From Candidatus Gastranaerophilales bacterium (GTDB lineage Bacteria > Cyanobacteriota > Vampirovibrionia > Gastranaerophilales > Gastranaerophilaceae), in contig CALURK010000002.1 in the NCBI GenBank assembly GCA_944323165.1, positions 1 through 64,000 on the forward strand: DNA of 64,000 bases. The letters run 5' to 3'. The position numbers and the translations under genes are program-made. Shown in pieces: positions 1-9,100 of this stretch. The stretch's first letter is position 1; every line of letters begins with the position of its first letter. The notes beneath the pieces are model-generated. The model did not search any database and was not told the DNA's origin. It was given only the letters and a program-made list of their open reading frames with translations.

Positions 1-758
1 GCCGGAACAAATGACGGTTACATAACGAATATTTCAAGTAATGTACAGACAGCTTTAAAATTAAAAGCAGCCGGAAATGGCAATACTTGGACAAGCAGTA
101 GTGAGACAATTATTTCAAATACAGCAGGCACGACTCAAAAGACTTATACGACCGTAACAACAATGAGTACATCTGCAACCTTGGGAAGCTTAGGCTTAAG
201 CGGAAACGGCACGATAGTTGTAAATTATGCAGATAAGTTGCATACAGTAACCTTTAGTGCAACTTCAACAGTCGATGATGTAATAAGCAGCTTGGGCGGT
301 CTTGGAATATCAGGCAGCGTAAATAATGGCAGATTAACCTTACAGGGTACAAATGACGGCTATATAACAAGTATTTCAAGTAATATGCAGAGTGCCTTGA
401 AATTAAAAGCAGCCGGAAACGGTAATACATGGACAACGAGTGTAGAAACCCATTATTACAATACAGATTCCTCATATCAGGATTATTCAACGACAGAAAC
501 TATTAATGCTCATTCAACGTTTGCGCAATTAGGAATGGGTAGTAATGGCACAATAACTGTAAACTATGAAGGCCGCAACCATACAGTAACGGTAAAAACA
601 ACAGATACTGTAGATGATATAGTAACCGCATTAGCAGGCTTGGGAATATCAGGCACCATAACAGGCGGCAAGTTAACCTTGGCCGGAACAAATGACGGTT
701 ACATAACGAATATTTCAAGTAATGTACAGACAGCTTTAAAATTAAAAGCAGCCGGAAA
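1..758 (+). repeat. Near-identical tandem DNA modules inside fliD
   Basis: Bases 1-77 and 682-758 are identical over 77 nt and lie 681 nt apart, two module lengths. A diverged copy of the same block lies at about 342-421. One module is about 340 nt (113 codons), measured between the G-x-x-G/S-N-G-T motifs of successive modules. Modules after about 800 are recognisable only at protein level. The identity suggests recent duplication or gene conversion. Confidence 0.85.
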
Positions 759-3700
759 AGGTGTTACTTATGACACTCATACTGATACAATATTCTCCAA
801 CACAACTTCTGACAATTTGGAATCAGCAAGAGATGATATCTTAATTACTGAGGATACTGTTCTCTCTTCTATAAACGGCTTTAACAACGGTAACGGAAAT
901 CTTATTGTACATCAAACGGATGGAACATTTGTTACTATAAAAGTTGACGCATCATCTACATTGAGTGAATTCTTTACTCAAATTTCAAAATATGGTTTGG
1001 TTGGAAACATTGATTCAGATGGAAAAGTTTCTATCGAAGGAATTGGTAATGTATACTTGCAAGCAGCTTCAGGTGGATCAAATATCTTAACTTCATTAAA
1101 TATGAGTAACGTAATATATAATATTCAGACTGTTACAGTTAATAGAACATCTGATACGTTATCTCAAATTATAACAGTAGCTGCAAGCGGTACTACAGAA
1201 ATCGGTAATATCTTTGACGATGCAGGAAATACGATAGGTTCCGGCAATGGTACAATCGTTCTTTCTACAACTTCAGATGCTGGAAATAGAAATGTAACCT
1301 TGACATTCTCAAGAACGCAAACTCTTCACGATGTGATTGATAAATTGTCAGAATTTGGTATTCTAGCCTCAATCGATTCAGATGGAAGATTTTCTGTATC
1401 AAGTTCTACACTAAAAGATTTTGATATTTCCGGCAATTTGGGAACTCTAATTATGGGACCATATTCTAAAGAATATGGAACAAGTGATACTTATCACATA
1501 TCTACAAATCTTATGCAAACTACGACCGTTCCTATGGATCCGACAACTCCATTGTCGAATTACGGTATAACAAGCGGAAATATCTTGATAACTCAACAGG
1601 GCGTAAACTATACGGTATTTGTAGATACAACTCAAATGCAAACAGTATCAGATTTTATGGATTTTCTTGCCAAATACGGCTTTACTTCCGAAATTGATGC
1701 TGAAGGTCGTCTTGCAGTGACCGGCATAGGAGAAAGCTATTTGTCTTCCTTAAGCGGAGGGTCAAATATTCTGGATAAGTTCGGTTTGACAGACTGGGAT
1801 ATGGGTGCACTTACGCAAACCTCAGACCATCTTACTGATAAAGAAACTATTGTTATAGAAACAACTCTTGATACAAAGTTAAATCAATTAACAGATGCAG
1901 CAGGAAATTCTTTAAATATAACAAGCGGTAATATCTATGTATACCAAGACGGAACAAGATACTTGGTTAACATTGATAATAATGATACCCTGCAAACTCT
2001 TGCAGCTAAACTTTCACAATATGGTATTACCATGGGGCTTTCTACTGACGGCAAATTGTATTTTGATGGAACAAACGACAGTTATATGACTACCGATGGT
2101 ATTTCAACGGGAGCTTCTAACCTTCTTCAAAAAATAAATGTTCTAAACAATTGGTCGGAAAGATATGATTCAACAAGTGATAATTTGTCGTATACAGAAA
2201 ATGTTGATAGAGTAGTTACTGGTTCTACCAAATTAAGTGAACTTCAAGATGCCTCCGGTAAAAATTTGGGTATAACTGAAGGTGCATTTTATATCTACAA
2301 TAATGGTGTAAGAAATACCGAAACAATAACGGCAGATATGACTGTTAATGATTTAAAGGCGTTATTTGCAGAAAATGGACTTATAGTAGATATTTCAGAG
2401 AATGGTCAAATTGCAATAGGAGCCTATGACAATACTTATTTGGCAACTTCAGCAGTAGCTGGTGCAAATTCTAATATTGTAACTACATTATTCTCAGAAT
2501 GGGATTTTGTAAATATATATACTTCAAATAACTTAGAAATTCCAAAAGATATAATAGAGGCAGTCGATAGAGATACAAAACTGTCAGATATCAATGAAGG
2601 TACATACCAAGCCGGCTATATTACTGTAGTAAAAGATGGTGTACAGACTAATATAGAATTAAAAGCCGACGATACAATCGGAACCTTGATGGACGAATTA
2701 GCTCTATATGGTTTTGAATCTGTTATAAATGAAGATGGACAATTGATAATAAAAAATACAGGAGATAGTTTACTTCAAAAATATGTAGGTTCAGGTCAAG
2801 CATCAAATGCCTTGGATTTACTTGGTATTGATTTGAATAATTGGATAAAGACCAATAGTTACGAAAGTGGCAGTCTTGGTGTGATAACAACGTCAACTTT
2901 TGATGCTGCAGCAACTCTTGATACAGAATTGTCATTATTAGGCGTTTCCACTGGTGAATATTATATATACCAAAATGGAGTTAAATACACTGCTTATATT
3001 TCTTCCGGAGAAACGTTAGGTTCATTCTTAGAAACCTTAAAAAGTTTTGGAATAGAATCTTCCTTAGTTAAAAACGGCGATAGTTCTATATTGACAATTA
3101 CCGGTGCAGGAAACTCTTATATTACAAAATCTGACAGTACTAATAATGCTTCTAATGTGGTAGAAAAACTATTTGGTAATTTGAATCTTGATACAAATTA
3201 TACTTATTCAGGTTTGGAAGAAACCTCTGAAATAGTTACAAGCTATGCCGCTGCAACAGAGGAAACTCTATTGAGTTATTATGATAAGCCTTGGGGGACA
3301 ACAACTCTAAAAGCAGAAGGAGCACTGTCTGTAACTGTAAATGATGAAAATGCTGTAATCGAAATTACCGCAGATGAAACCTTTGGTTCTTTGATTGATA
3401 AATTTGAAGCATTAGGTCTGGATGCATCAATGACTTCAGATGGTAAGTTGGTTATACAAAGTGGTTTTGATACCTTTACTATCAATAACAATGGAACAAC
3501 TTCAAGCTTATTGGCAACCATAGGCTTGACTTACAATAAAGATTTAGGCGGGTATGCAGCAAGTTCAAATACAACCAAGGCAACAACAACAAGTATCGAA
3601 GAAAAGACCTTGTCTGTTGCAAATTATGCAGGCTTCAATACCAAAATGGGATTACTAAATATTTCTGATGGAACTCTTACAGTATATAGAAATGGTGAAA

Positions 3701-5001
3701 AAGCTTCAATAGAAGTTAAGAAAGATGAAACATTCTCTAACTTAAGATCAAGAATTTCAGCAGAGTTTTCAGATGTAGATATAATCTTTGAAGATGGATA
3801 TTTGAAGTTCTATTCAAAAGATGGTAATTCTGTAGAAGTCGGTTCTACAACTGATACCTCAAACTTTGCAGCAATAACAGGTATTACCAGTGATGGTAAC
3901 GGAAATGCTGTAAGTGCAAGAGAACTATATAGTGTAAATTCAGGTTCTGTTATAACAAATACAGGTTTGTTCAGAAGAGGTGATGTTACAGAGGGTACAT
4001 TTGTTATAGGTAATGCAACATTTACTATTGATGATAAAACAACACTTTCTGATTTAATAGCACAAATAAATTCTAATGAAGAAGCTAATGCTACTGCATA
4101 CTGGGACAGCATTCAAGGTGAATTTGTTATTTCATCAAGGACAACTGGTTCTGCCTTAATTAACATAGAAGCAGGAACAAGTAACTTTACCGATATAATG
4201 GGTTATACCGATTCAGAGTGGAAAGCTGATGGAAAAGTCGATAACACTAAGATGAATGTAGAAAACCAAGAAGTCGGTAAGAATGCAATGTTTACAATAA
4301 ACGGAACAGCATATACTGCATCTTCAAATACTATCACCAGTGATATATCAAGAATTGAAGGTGTTACACTTAATCTTAAAGGGCTTACAGAAGGAGAATC
4401 AGTTACTGTAACCGTAGAACGAGATAAGGAAACTCTTGCCAATGCTGTATCAGATATCGTAGATGCTTATAATGAATTAATAAAGAATGTCGATGAGGCA
4501 ATCGCAGTCGATGGTGAATTGCATGATGAATCATTGTTAAAACTTGTTAGAAATCAGTTAAGAACAATGATGACATCAACAGATGCCGGAACTACTGTGT
4601 TTAGAAACCTTGATGCTATAGGTATAAAGGCAGATGCTGCAAGTGCAACTAATATCTCTACTGAAGGAATTACCGAACTTACATTTGATAAGGATAAGTT
4701 CTTCCAAGCTTTTGAAGCAGATCAAGATGCTGTAAAAGATTTGCTTATAGGTGGTGAAAATAACACAGGTATATTTACAAAGATAGAAACACTTATAGAA
4801 TCAACTCTAAGATCTGTTTCCGGATATTTTGACTCAGCTGATGATGCATATCAAAGAGAAATTAATGCTCTAGATAATAAAATTGATAAGCAAAAAAGAG
4901 CTTTGGAAAAATATAGAGCACAACTCGAAGCTAAATTTGCATCAATGGACTTACTAATAGCAAATATGCAGCAGCAATACAGCTCATTCCTTGTAACATA
5001 G
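1..5001 (+). CDS. fliD: Giant flagellar filament cap protein FliD (5' end outside window)
   Basis: Flagellar hook-associated protein 2, the cap under which flagellin folds at the filament tip. The frame is open from base 1, so the gene starts left of the window; the first internal ATG (163) is not the start. At least 1666 residues are visible, against roughly 400-700 for typical FliD. About 12 flagellin-IN-like beta modules of about 110 residues follow each other (pattern: T-x-L-S..G..N/Y-G-x-x-x-x-V, then D-T-x-x-x-L, then G-x-L-x-I). The last ~230 residues are the FliD C-terminal domain (NAVSDIVDAYNELI, then LDAIGIKAD) ending in a coiled coil rich in K/R/E/Q. Followed by two small unknown genes on the same strand. 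The C-terminal domain makes the family assignment firm; the role of the expanded middle is inference. Confidence 0.9.
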   Translation, partial: AGTNDGYITNISSNVQTALKLKAAGNGNTWTSSSETIISNTAGTTQKTYTTVTTMSTSATLGSLGLSGNGTIVVNYADKLHTVTFSATSTVDDVISSLGGLGISGSVNNGRLTLQGTNDGYITSISSNMQSALKLKAAGNGNTWTTSVETHYYNTDSSYQDYSTTETINAHSTFAQLGMGSNGTITVNYEGRNHTVTVKTTDTVDDIVTALAGLGISGTITGGKLTLAGTNDGYITNISSNVQTALKLKAAGKGVTYDTHTDTIFSNTTSDNLESARDDILITEDTVLSSINGFNNGNGNLIVHQTDGTFVTIKVDASSTLSEFFTQISKYGLVGNIDSDGKVSIEGIGNVYLQAASGGSNILTSLNMSNVIYNIQTVTVNRTSDTLSQIITVAASGTTEIGNIFDDAGNTIGSGNGTIVLSTTSDAGNRNVTLTFSRTQTLHDVIDKLSEFGILASIDSDGRFSVSSSTLKDFDISGNLGTLIMGPYSKEYGTSDTYHISTNLMQTTTVPMDPTTPLSNYGITSGNILITQQGVNYTVFVDTTQMQTVSDFMDFLAKYGFTSEIDAEGRLAVTGIGESYLSSLSGGSNILDKFGLTDWDMGALTQTSDHLTDKETIVIETTLDTKLNQLTDAAGNSLNITSGNIYVYQDGTRYLVNIDNNDTLQTLAAKLSQYGITMGLSTDGKLYFDGTNDSYMTTDGISTGASNLLQKINVLNNWSERYDSTSDNLSYTENVDRVVTGSTKLSELQDASGKNLGITEGAFYIYNNGVRNTETITADMTVNDLKALFAENGLIVDISENGQIAIGAYDNTYLATSAVAGANSNIVTTLFSEWDFVNIYTSNNLEIPKDIIEAVDRDTKLSDINEGTYQAGYITVVKDGVQTNIELKADDTIGTLMDELALYGFESVINEDGQLIIKNTGDSLLQKYVGSGQASNALDLLGIDLNNWIKTNSYESGSLGVITTSTFDAAATLDTELSLLGVSTGEYYIYQNGVKYTAYISSGETLGSFLETLKSFGIESSLVKNGDSSILTITGAGNSYITKSDSTNNASNVVEKLFGNLNLDTNYTYSGLEETSEIVTSYAAATEETLLSYYDKPWGTTTLKAEGALSVTVNDENAVIEITADETFGSLIDKFEALGLDASMTSDGKLVIQSGFDTFTINNNGTTSSLLATIGLTYNKDLGGYAASSNTTKATTTSIEEKTLSVANYAGFNTKMGLLNISDGTLTVYRNGEKASIEVKKDETFSNLRSRISAEFSDVDIIFEDGYLKFYSKDGNSVEVGSTTDTSNFAAITGITSDGNGNAVSARELYSVNSGSVITNTGLFRRGDVTEGTFVIGNATFTIDDKTTLSDLIAQINSNEEANATAYWDSIQGEFVISSRTTGSALINIEAGTSNFTDIMGYTDSEWKADGKVDNTKMNVENQEVGKNAMFTINGTAYTASSNTITSDISRIEGVTLNLKGLTEGESVTVTVERDKETLANAVSDIVDAYNELIKNVDEAIAVDGELHDESLLKLVRNQLRTMMTSTDAGTTVFRNLDAIGIKADAASATNISTEGITELTFDKDKFFQAFEADQDAVKDLLIGGENNTGIFTKIETLIESTLRSVSGYFDSADDAYQREINALDNKIDKQKRALEKYRAQLEAKFASMDLLIANMQQQYSSFLVT

Positions 5002-5137
5002 CCAAAAGTTAACCACATCTCATACTAAAGTTATAGTTATTTTGCCAAAAATAATCATCCATTCTCATGATTTATTTTCTTTTAAATATTGTTAAGCTAT
5101 AAATGTAAAAGAGTCTGAGAATATAGAAAGGAATAGT

Positions 5138-5782
5138 ATGAGAATTAACAATGTAGGGATTACCCCAAACCAAAAAATTGCTAATCCATTCAAGACATCT
5201 CGCAATTCAACAACAAATCCATTCCAAAACGTAAATTTTGAAGGGAATACTTTGCAATTTGCTGATGTTTTTGAAGGATTTCAACCGCAAAAAACTAGTA
5301 AATTAAAAATGATTACTTCATCAGTAGCTGGAAGTATGACAAAGTTTCGCAACAGCATTACAGAGCCTATCGTAAACTTTGTAAAAAGAATTGGAGAAGG
5401 ACTTTCTAATGCTTGGACTTATGCTAAAAATACTAATGTATCAGATTTAGCTGGTGTAAAGGCTATTAATAATGCCATGAGTACAGATATCGTTGATATA
5501 GGTAAAGGCATTTCAAACTCTATATCCGGCTTTGGAAAAGGTATTTCTGAAAAATTAAATACAGACATCTCTGATATAGGTAAAGGTCTTTCTAAGAAGA
5601 TGGCATTCCTTAATACCGATGTAACTGATATCGGAAAAAGTCTTGGGCTTGCTGAAAAATGGAACTCTTTAATCAGCAAAATTCATAGTGGTAACAAGAT
5701 TACAAAAGATACTTCTGTAGAAGATTTAAAGGCAATGTGGGAAAATGAAATTAAGCTTGCTGAAGAAAGAGAGGCTGCATAA
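5138..5782 (+). CDS. Lineage-type hypothetical protein with T-D-I-x-D-I-G-K repeats
   Basis: No known family recognised (214 aa). It has no signal peptide or membrane segment. The N-terminus is Asn/Thr-rich and contains NVNFEGN, an F-x-G motif like those at the start of other small proteins here. Residues about 110-165 hold three copies of a short motif, T-D-[I/V]-x-D-I-G-K-[G/S], each in an amphipathic helix-like context. The ATG has a good ribosome site (GAAAGGA). It lies 136 nt after fliD and its stop overlaps the next start by one base, so the two small genes are translationally coupled. A flagellar or surface role is only suggested by position. Confidence 0.6.
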   Translation: MRINNVGITPNQKIANPFKTSRNSTTNPFQNVNFEGNTLQFADVFEGFQPQKTSKLKMITSSVAGSMTKFRNSITEPIVNFVKRIGEGLSNAWTYAKNTNVSDLAGVKAINNAMSTDIVDIGKGISNSISGFGKGISEKLNTDISDIGKGLSKKMAFLNTDVTDIGKSLGLAEKWNSLISKIHSGNKITKDTSVEDLKAMWENEIKLAEEREAA

Positions 5783-6138
5783 TGAACAAAAATGTTGCTG
5801 AAATTATTGATGCCTTAGCTGCTCACCAAGATAATGCTTCTATTGAAGTATTGGAAGAATTGGGAACAAATTCTCCTGATAACGAAGTAAGAGAATATAC
5901 ATCCCGTGCACTTGTGAGAAAAAATGTACATGACTCTTTGAAAATTGTTATTGTAAACCAGGGTAAAGGTATTAATGATCTTTCACCTGCGGTTGCAATG
6001 AGTACAATAAACGAAATACTTTCTCTAAAAGATAAATCTGAAGTTATAAAAATCTTAGATGATACAATTAATATGCACTCTGATGAAGCTGTTAGAGAAA
6101 ATGCTCGTTCAGTAAAATCATTATTAGCGTTAAGCTAA
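5782..6138 (+). CDS. Small all-helical, HEAT-repeat-like hypothetical protein
   Basis: 118 residues, apparently all alpha-helical. Two segments resemble HEAT/ARM helices (IEVLEELGTNSPDNEVREYT and, near the end, a similar E-A-V-R-E-N-A-R-S-V-K-S-L helix), suggesting a protein-binding scaffold. There is no signal peptide. The start overlaps the preceding stop (TAATG), so it is almost certainly co-expressed with the T-D-I-repeat protein and may be its partner. A strong terminator follows. Function unknown. Confidence 0.6.
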   Translation: MNKNVAEIIDALAAHQDNASIEVLEELGTNSPDNEVREYTSRALVRKNVHDSLKIVIVNQGKGINDLSPAVAMSTINEILSLKDKSEVIKILDDTINMHSDEAVRENARSVKSLLALS

Positions 6139-6155
6139 TTGAATAAAATAAATAC

Positions 6156-6188
6156 AAAAAAAGAGAGGCTTTTTACCTCTCTTTTTTT
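6156..6188. terminator. Bidirectional intrinsic terminator
   Basis: A perfect 13-bp stem (AAAAAAAGAGAGG / CCTCTCTTTTTTT) with a 7-nt loop. It has an A-run on one side and a T-run on the other, so it can end the small-protein transcript from the left and the autotransporter transcript from the right. Confidence 0.9.
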
Positions 6189-6197
6189 GTGTATTTA

Positions 6198-9100
6198 TTA
6201 CTTCCCTAAAAGAATATTAAATCCCATTTGGAAACCAACACCGGTTCTTCCCACATTTCTTAATACAGCTTGTAAATAGCCGGAGAACCTGTCACCAATT
6301 TTTTTGGTGAAACCAATACCATATTGAATATATCCTCTTTCCATTTCGACTTGAGGCAATCCAACATTTCCGGCGCGTCCGCCTACAGCCCCGTTTAGAT
6401 TATACATGTATTGTAAAGTTCCATATATACTAAAGGTTTCTTTTTCCCATATCAAATTAACTCCCGGAGCAAGGTTAACCCCATTTAGCATGCTTGCCAT
6501 CATACCCATTTGACCATAATCACTATGCCAATTTTGTTGTCCAAAGAAGTTATATGCCGCCATCAAATTAGGTTGTAATACCCAATCTTTATGTAATCTC
6601 CAATTGTAAGCTAATTTTGTAGCTGCGCCGGCAAAATAGTTAAACGCATTATCAGTATGTCCAGCAACATCCATAGAGTTTTCATAAACACCGCCGTATA
6701 CTAAACCTCCGATAATGAAATTATTTTTATACCAAGTACCTAAGAAACCTGCCTGACCACCGTTTTGGAAGGCTCCAACTCCCGGATAAGATTGGTGCGC
6801 ACCGTTATACCCAATATATGCAGTTGGCATGAACTTCCACCCGTGTTTTAATTCTTTTAGCCCGAAATCTGCACCGATTAAAGCACCATAAGCATTGTTA
6901 CCAACTCTTCCAAGTCCGCCTAAATTCATGTTTAAGTTTTCAAATGTTCCGTACATTTTGTACCACAAACCGCCATCTTTTCTGGAATATTGGTATGGAG
7001 CAAATAATGGATTAGTTGAGGCGTACCTGTTTGCCATTATGCCTGAATAAGCAACGCCTCCGTCTTCATCTTTAAAACTTGGAAGAACCATTGAATGAGT
7101 AAATAACATATCATCAATCGCTAATTGGTTCATCCATTGTGCGACAGTTGCAACCTGTCCTCTATAAACTTGTGGATTAAACTTCACCATGTCAAGAGTA
7201 TAATGTAAATCTGCTCCACTGCCTTTTTGGTTTAACTGATACCAGCCGATAGGTGTAAATTGTGTTTTATCAGTTACTTCAATATTTCCTTGAAGAGGAT
7301 TTCCGTTTTTATCAACAAAGATATGATCTAGATTAATATGTCTGTCTATTGGAGCATCCCAACCAAAAATATCTCCGTTTAAGCTCCAATTATCGACTCT
7401 TGCAACGCCATTTCCCGTAATATTCTCAACCAAGAATGTATCGTTACTTGTATAATGATTTCCGCGAGCGTGAATATCTATATTGAAATTTGTCTGTCCA
7501 TTTATTGCTAACTCAGTTATTGTATGTTGAACTCTATCTCCGTTAGCAGTATTTATTAATGATGCTTGCATTATACCATTCGGATTGATTTCTCCGCTTC
7601 CGTTTATTTTATCTAAACTAAAAGTACCTTCTTTTACTATGAAGGCAGAATCTTTATCAATTGTCATATTTCCGTCTGTAATAGTTCCTTTTGCCAAAGT
7701 AAAAGTAGAACCTTCTGTTCCGTTAGTACCTTTGGTTATATTTATTTCACCGCCTTCTATAATGCTATTTTTTCCAAGCGTCAATTTTGCATCATTATAG
7801 ACATTTAATTTTCCGTTATATTGCTCTAAAGACGCTGTATCGGAATTATTTATCAAACCATTTGCATTTATTGTACCAGCTTGATTTATGATTTTACCAT
7901 TCCATTTATCTTGATTGTCCAGATTTAAGGTAGCAGCATCTAGAGATAGTGTCGAATTATCTTGTATATTTAAAGCTACTGCATCTGCTATATTACTACT
8001 TCCTCCAATTGTCAATTTAGATCCGCTCAAAAGATTTAGATTTCCTGACACTGCATCTATCTTAAAATTAGGGTTTTGAGTATTTCTATAATTTAAAGTT
8101 CCTTGATCTTTTAAAGTTATTACAGGAGTAGAGCTCAATGTATCATTATCATCAATACCAACTATACCTTCACCTGTTATATTAATATTTCCGCTAGTTT
8201 TTATTGCAACTGCATTTGCAATATAGCTACCTGTTGTTATATCCAAATTATTAGAACCAACATTTAAAATACCACTATTGCCGTGTAAAGTTCCTAGAGA
8301 ATCAAACCCGCTTACATCAAGAGTAGAAGAATCTCCCGTTGTTCCTTGAGTACCTAAAACAATTGTGCCGCCCCAAGAATCTCCACTATTCAATGTTACA
8401 CTACCACCGTTTTTAATATTTAAGGTTGAAGTGCTGTCTATATTTGTTTTAACATTTCCAGAGATAGTACTGTTATTCCCAATTGTTATATTGCTCTTTT
8501 CAGTTATGTTAAAACTTCCACCAGTTGCATTAAGAGCACCATTCTGTGTAAGTCCCGATGTGGTAACTGTTCCATTTGTTAAACTTAATGTTCCGTTCCA
8601 AGTGTCATTGCTATTTAAAGTAGCATCACCGCCACTAATTTCCAGAGTGCTATTAGTAGAACTTATATTTACGATTGCATCTTTTACAATGCTTCCTCCA
8701 AGAAAATCAAGAGTGGCTGAATTATTTGAATTACCTATAGTCAAGTTTCCAATAAAACTACCTGTTCCAACATTTAGAGAATTACTGTCTCCAATAGCAT
8801 TAATGTTTCCCGCAATATCGCCTCCAGAAACATTAAATTCTGAACTTTCTAAATTTATTGTGCCGTTATTTATTACACTATCAACAGTAATAGAAGAACC
8901 TGCTCCTGATGAAGTCAAAGTTCCATCTTGTTGAATTGTTATTTTATTTTGTTCAATTGTGCCAGTGTTTTCACCTTTTGTTATTACCAAATTCCCAGAA
9001 CCGCCTAAAGCCGCAGAATTATTGAAAGTCGTAGCAGTTATACTGCCATTATTAGTGTAATTTCCGTTTACAGTTACACCATTTTGAGTAATAGTCCCGG

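Noticed and set aside
1-758. Direct repeats that might suggest a CRISPR array
   Set aside because: They are in-frame protein modules of about 340 nt within fliD, with no spacer structure.
5026-5051. Possible sigma-28 site TAAAGTTA..GCCAAAAA before the gene at 5138
   Set aside because: The spacer is 10 nt rather than 11 and the -10 half is poor. Not strong enough to list as a promoter.
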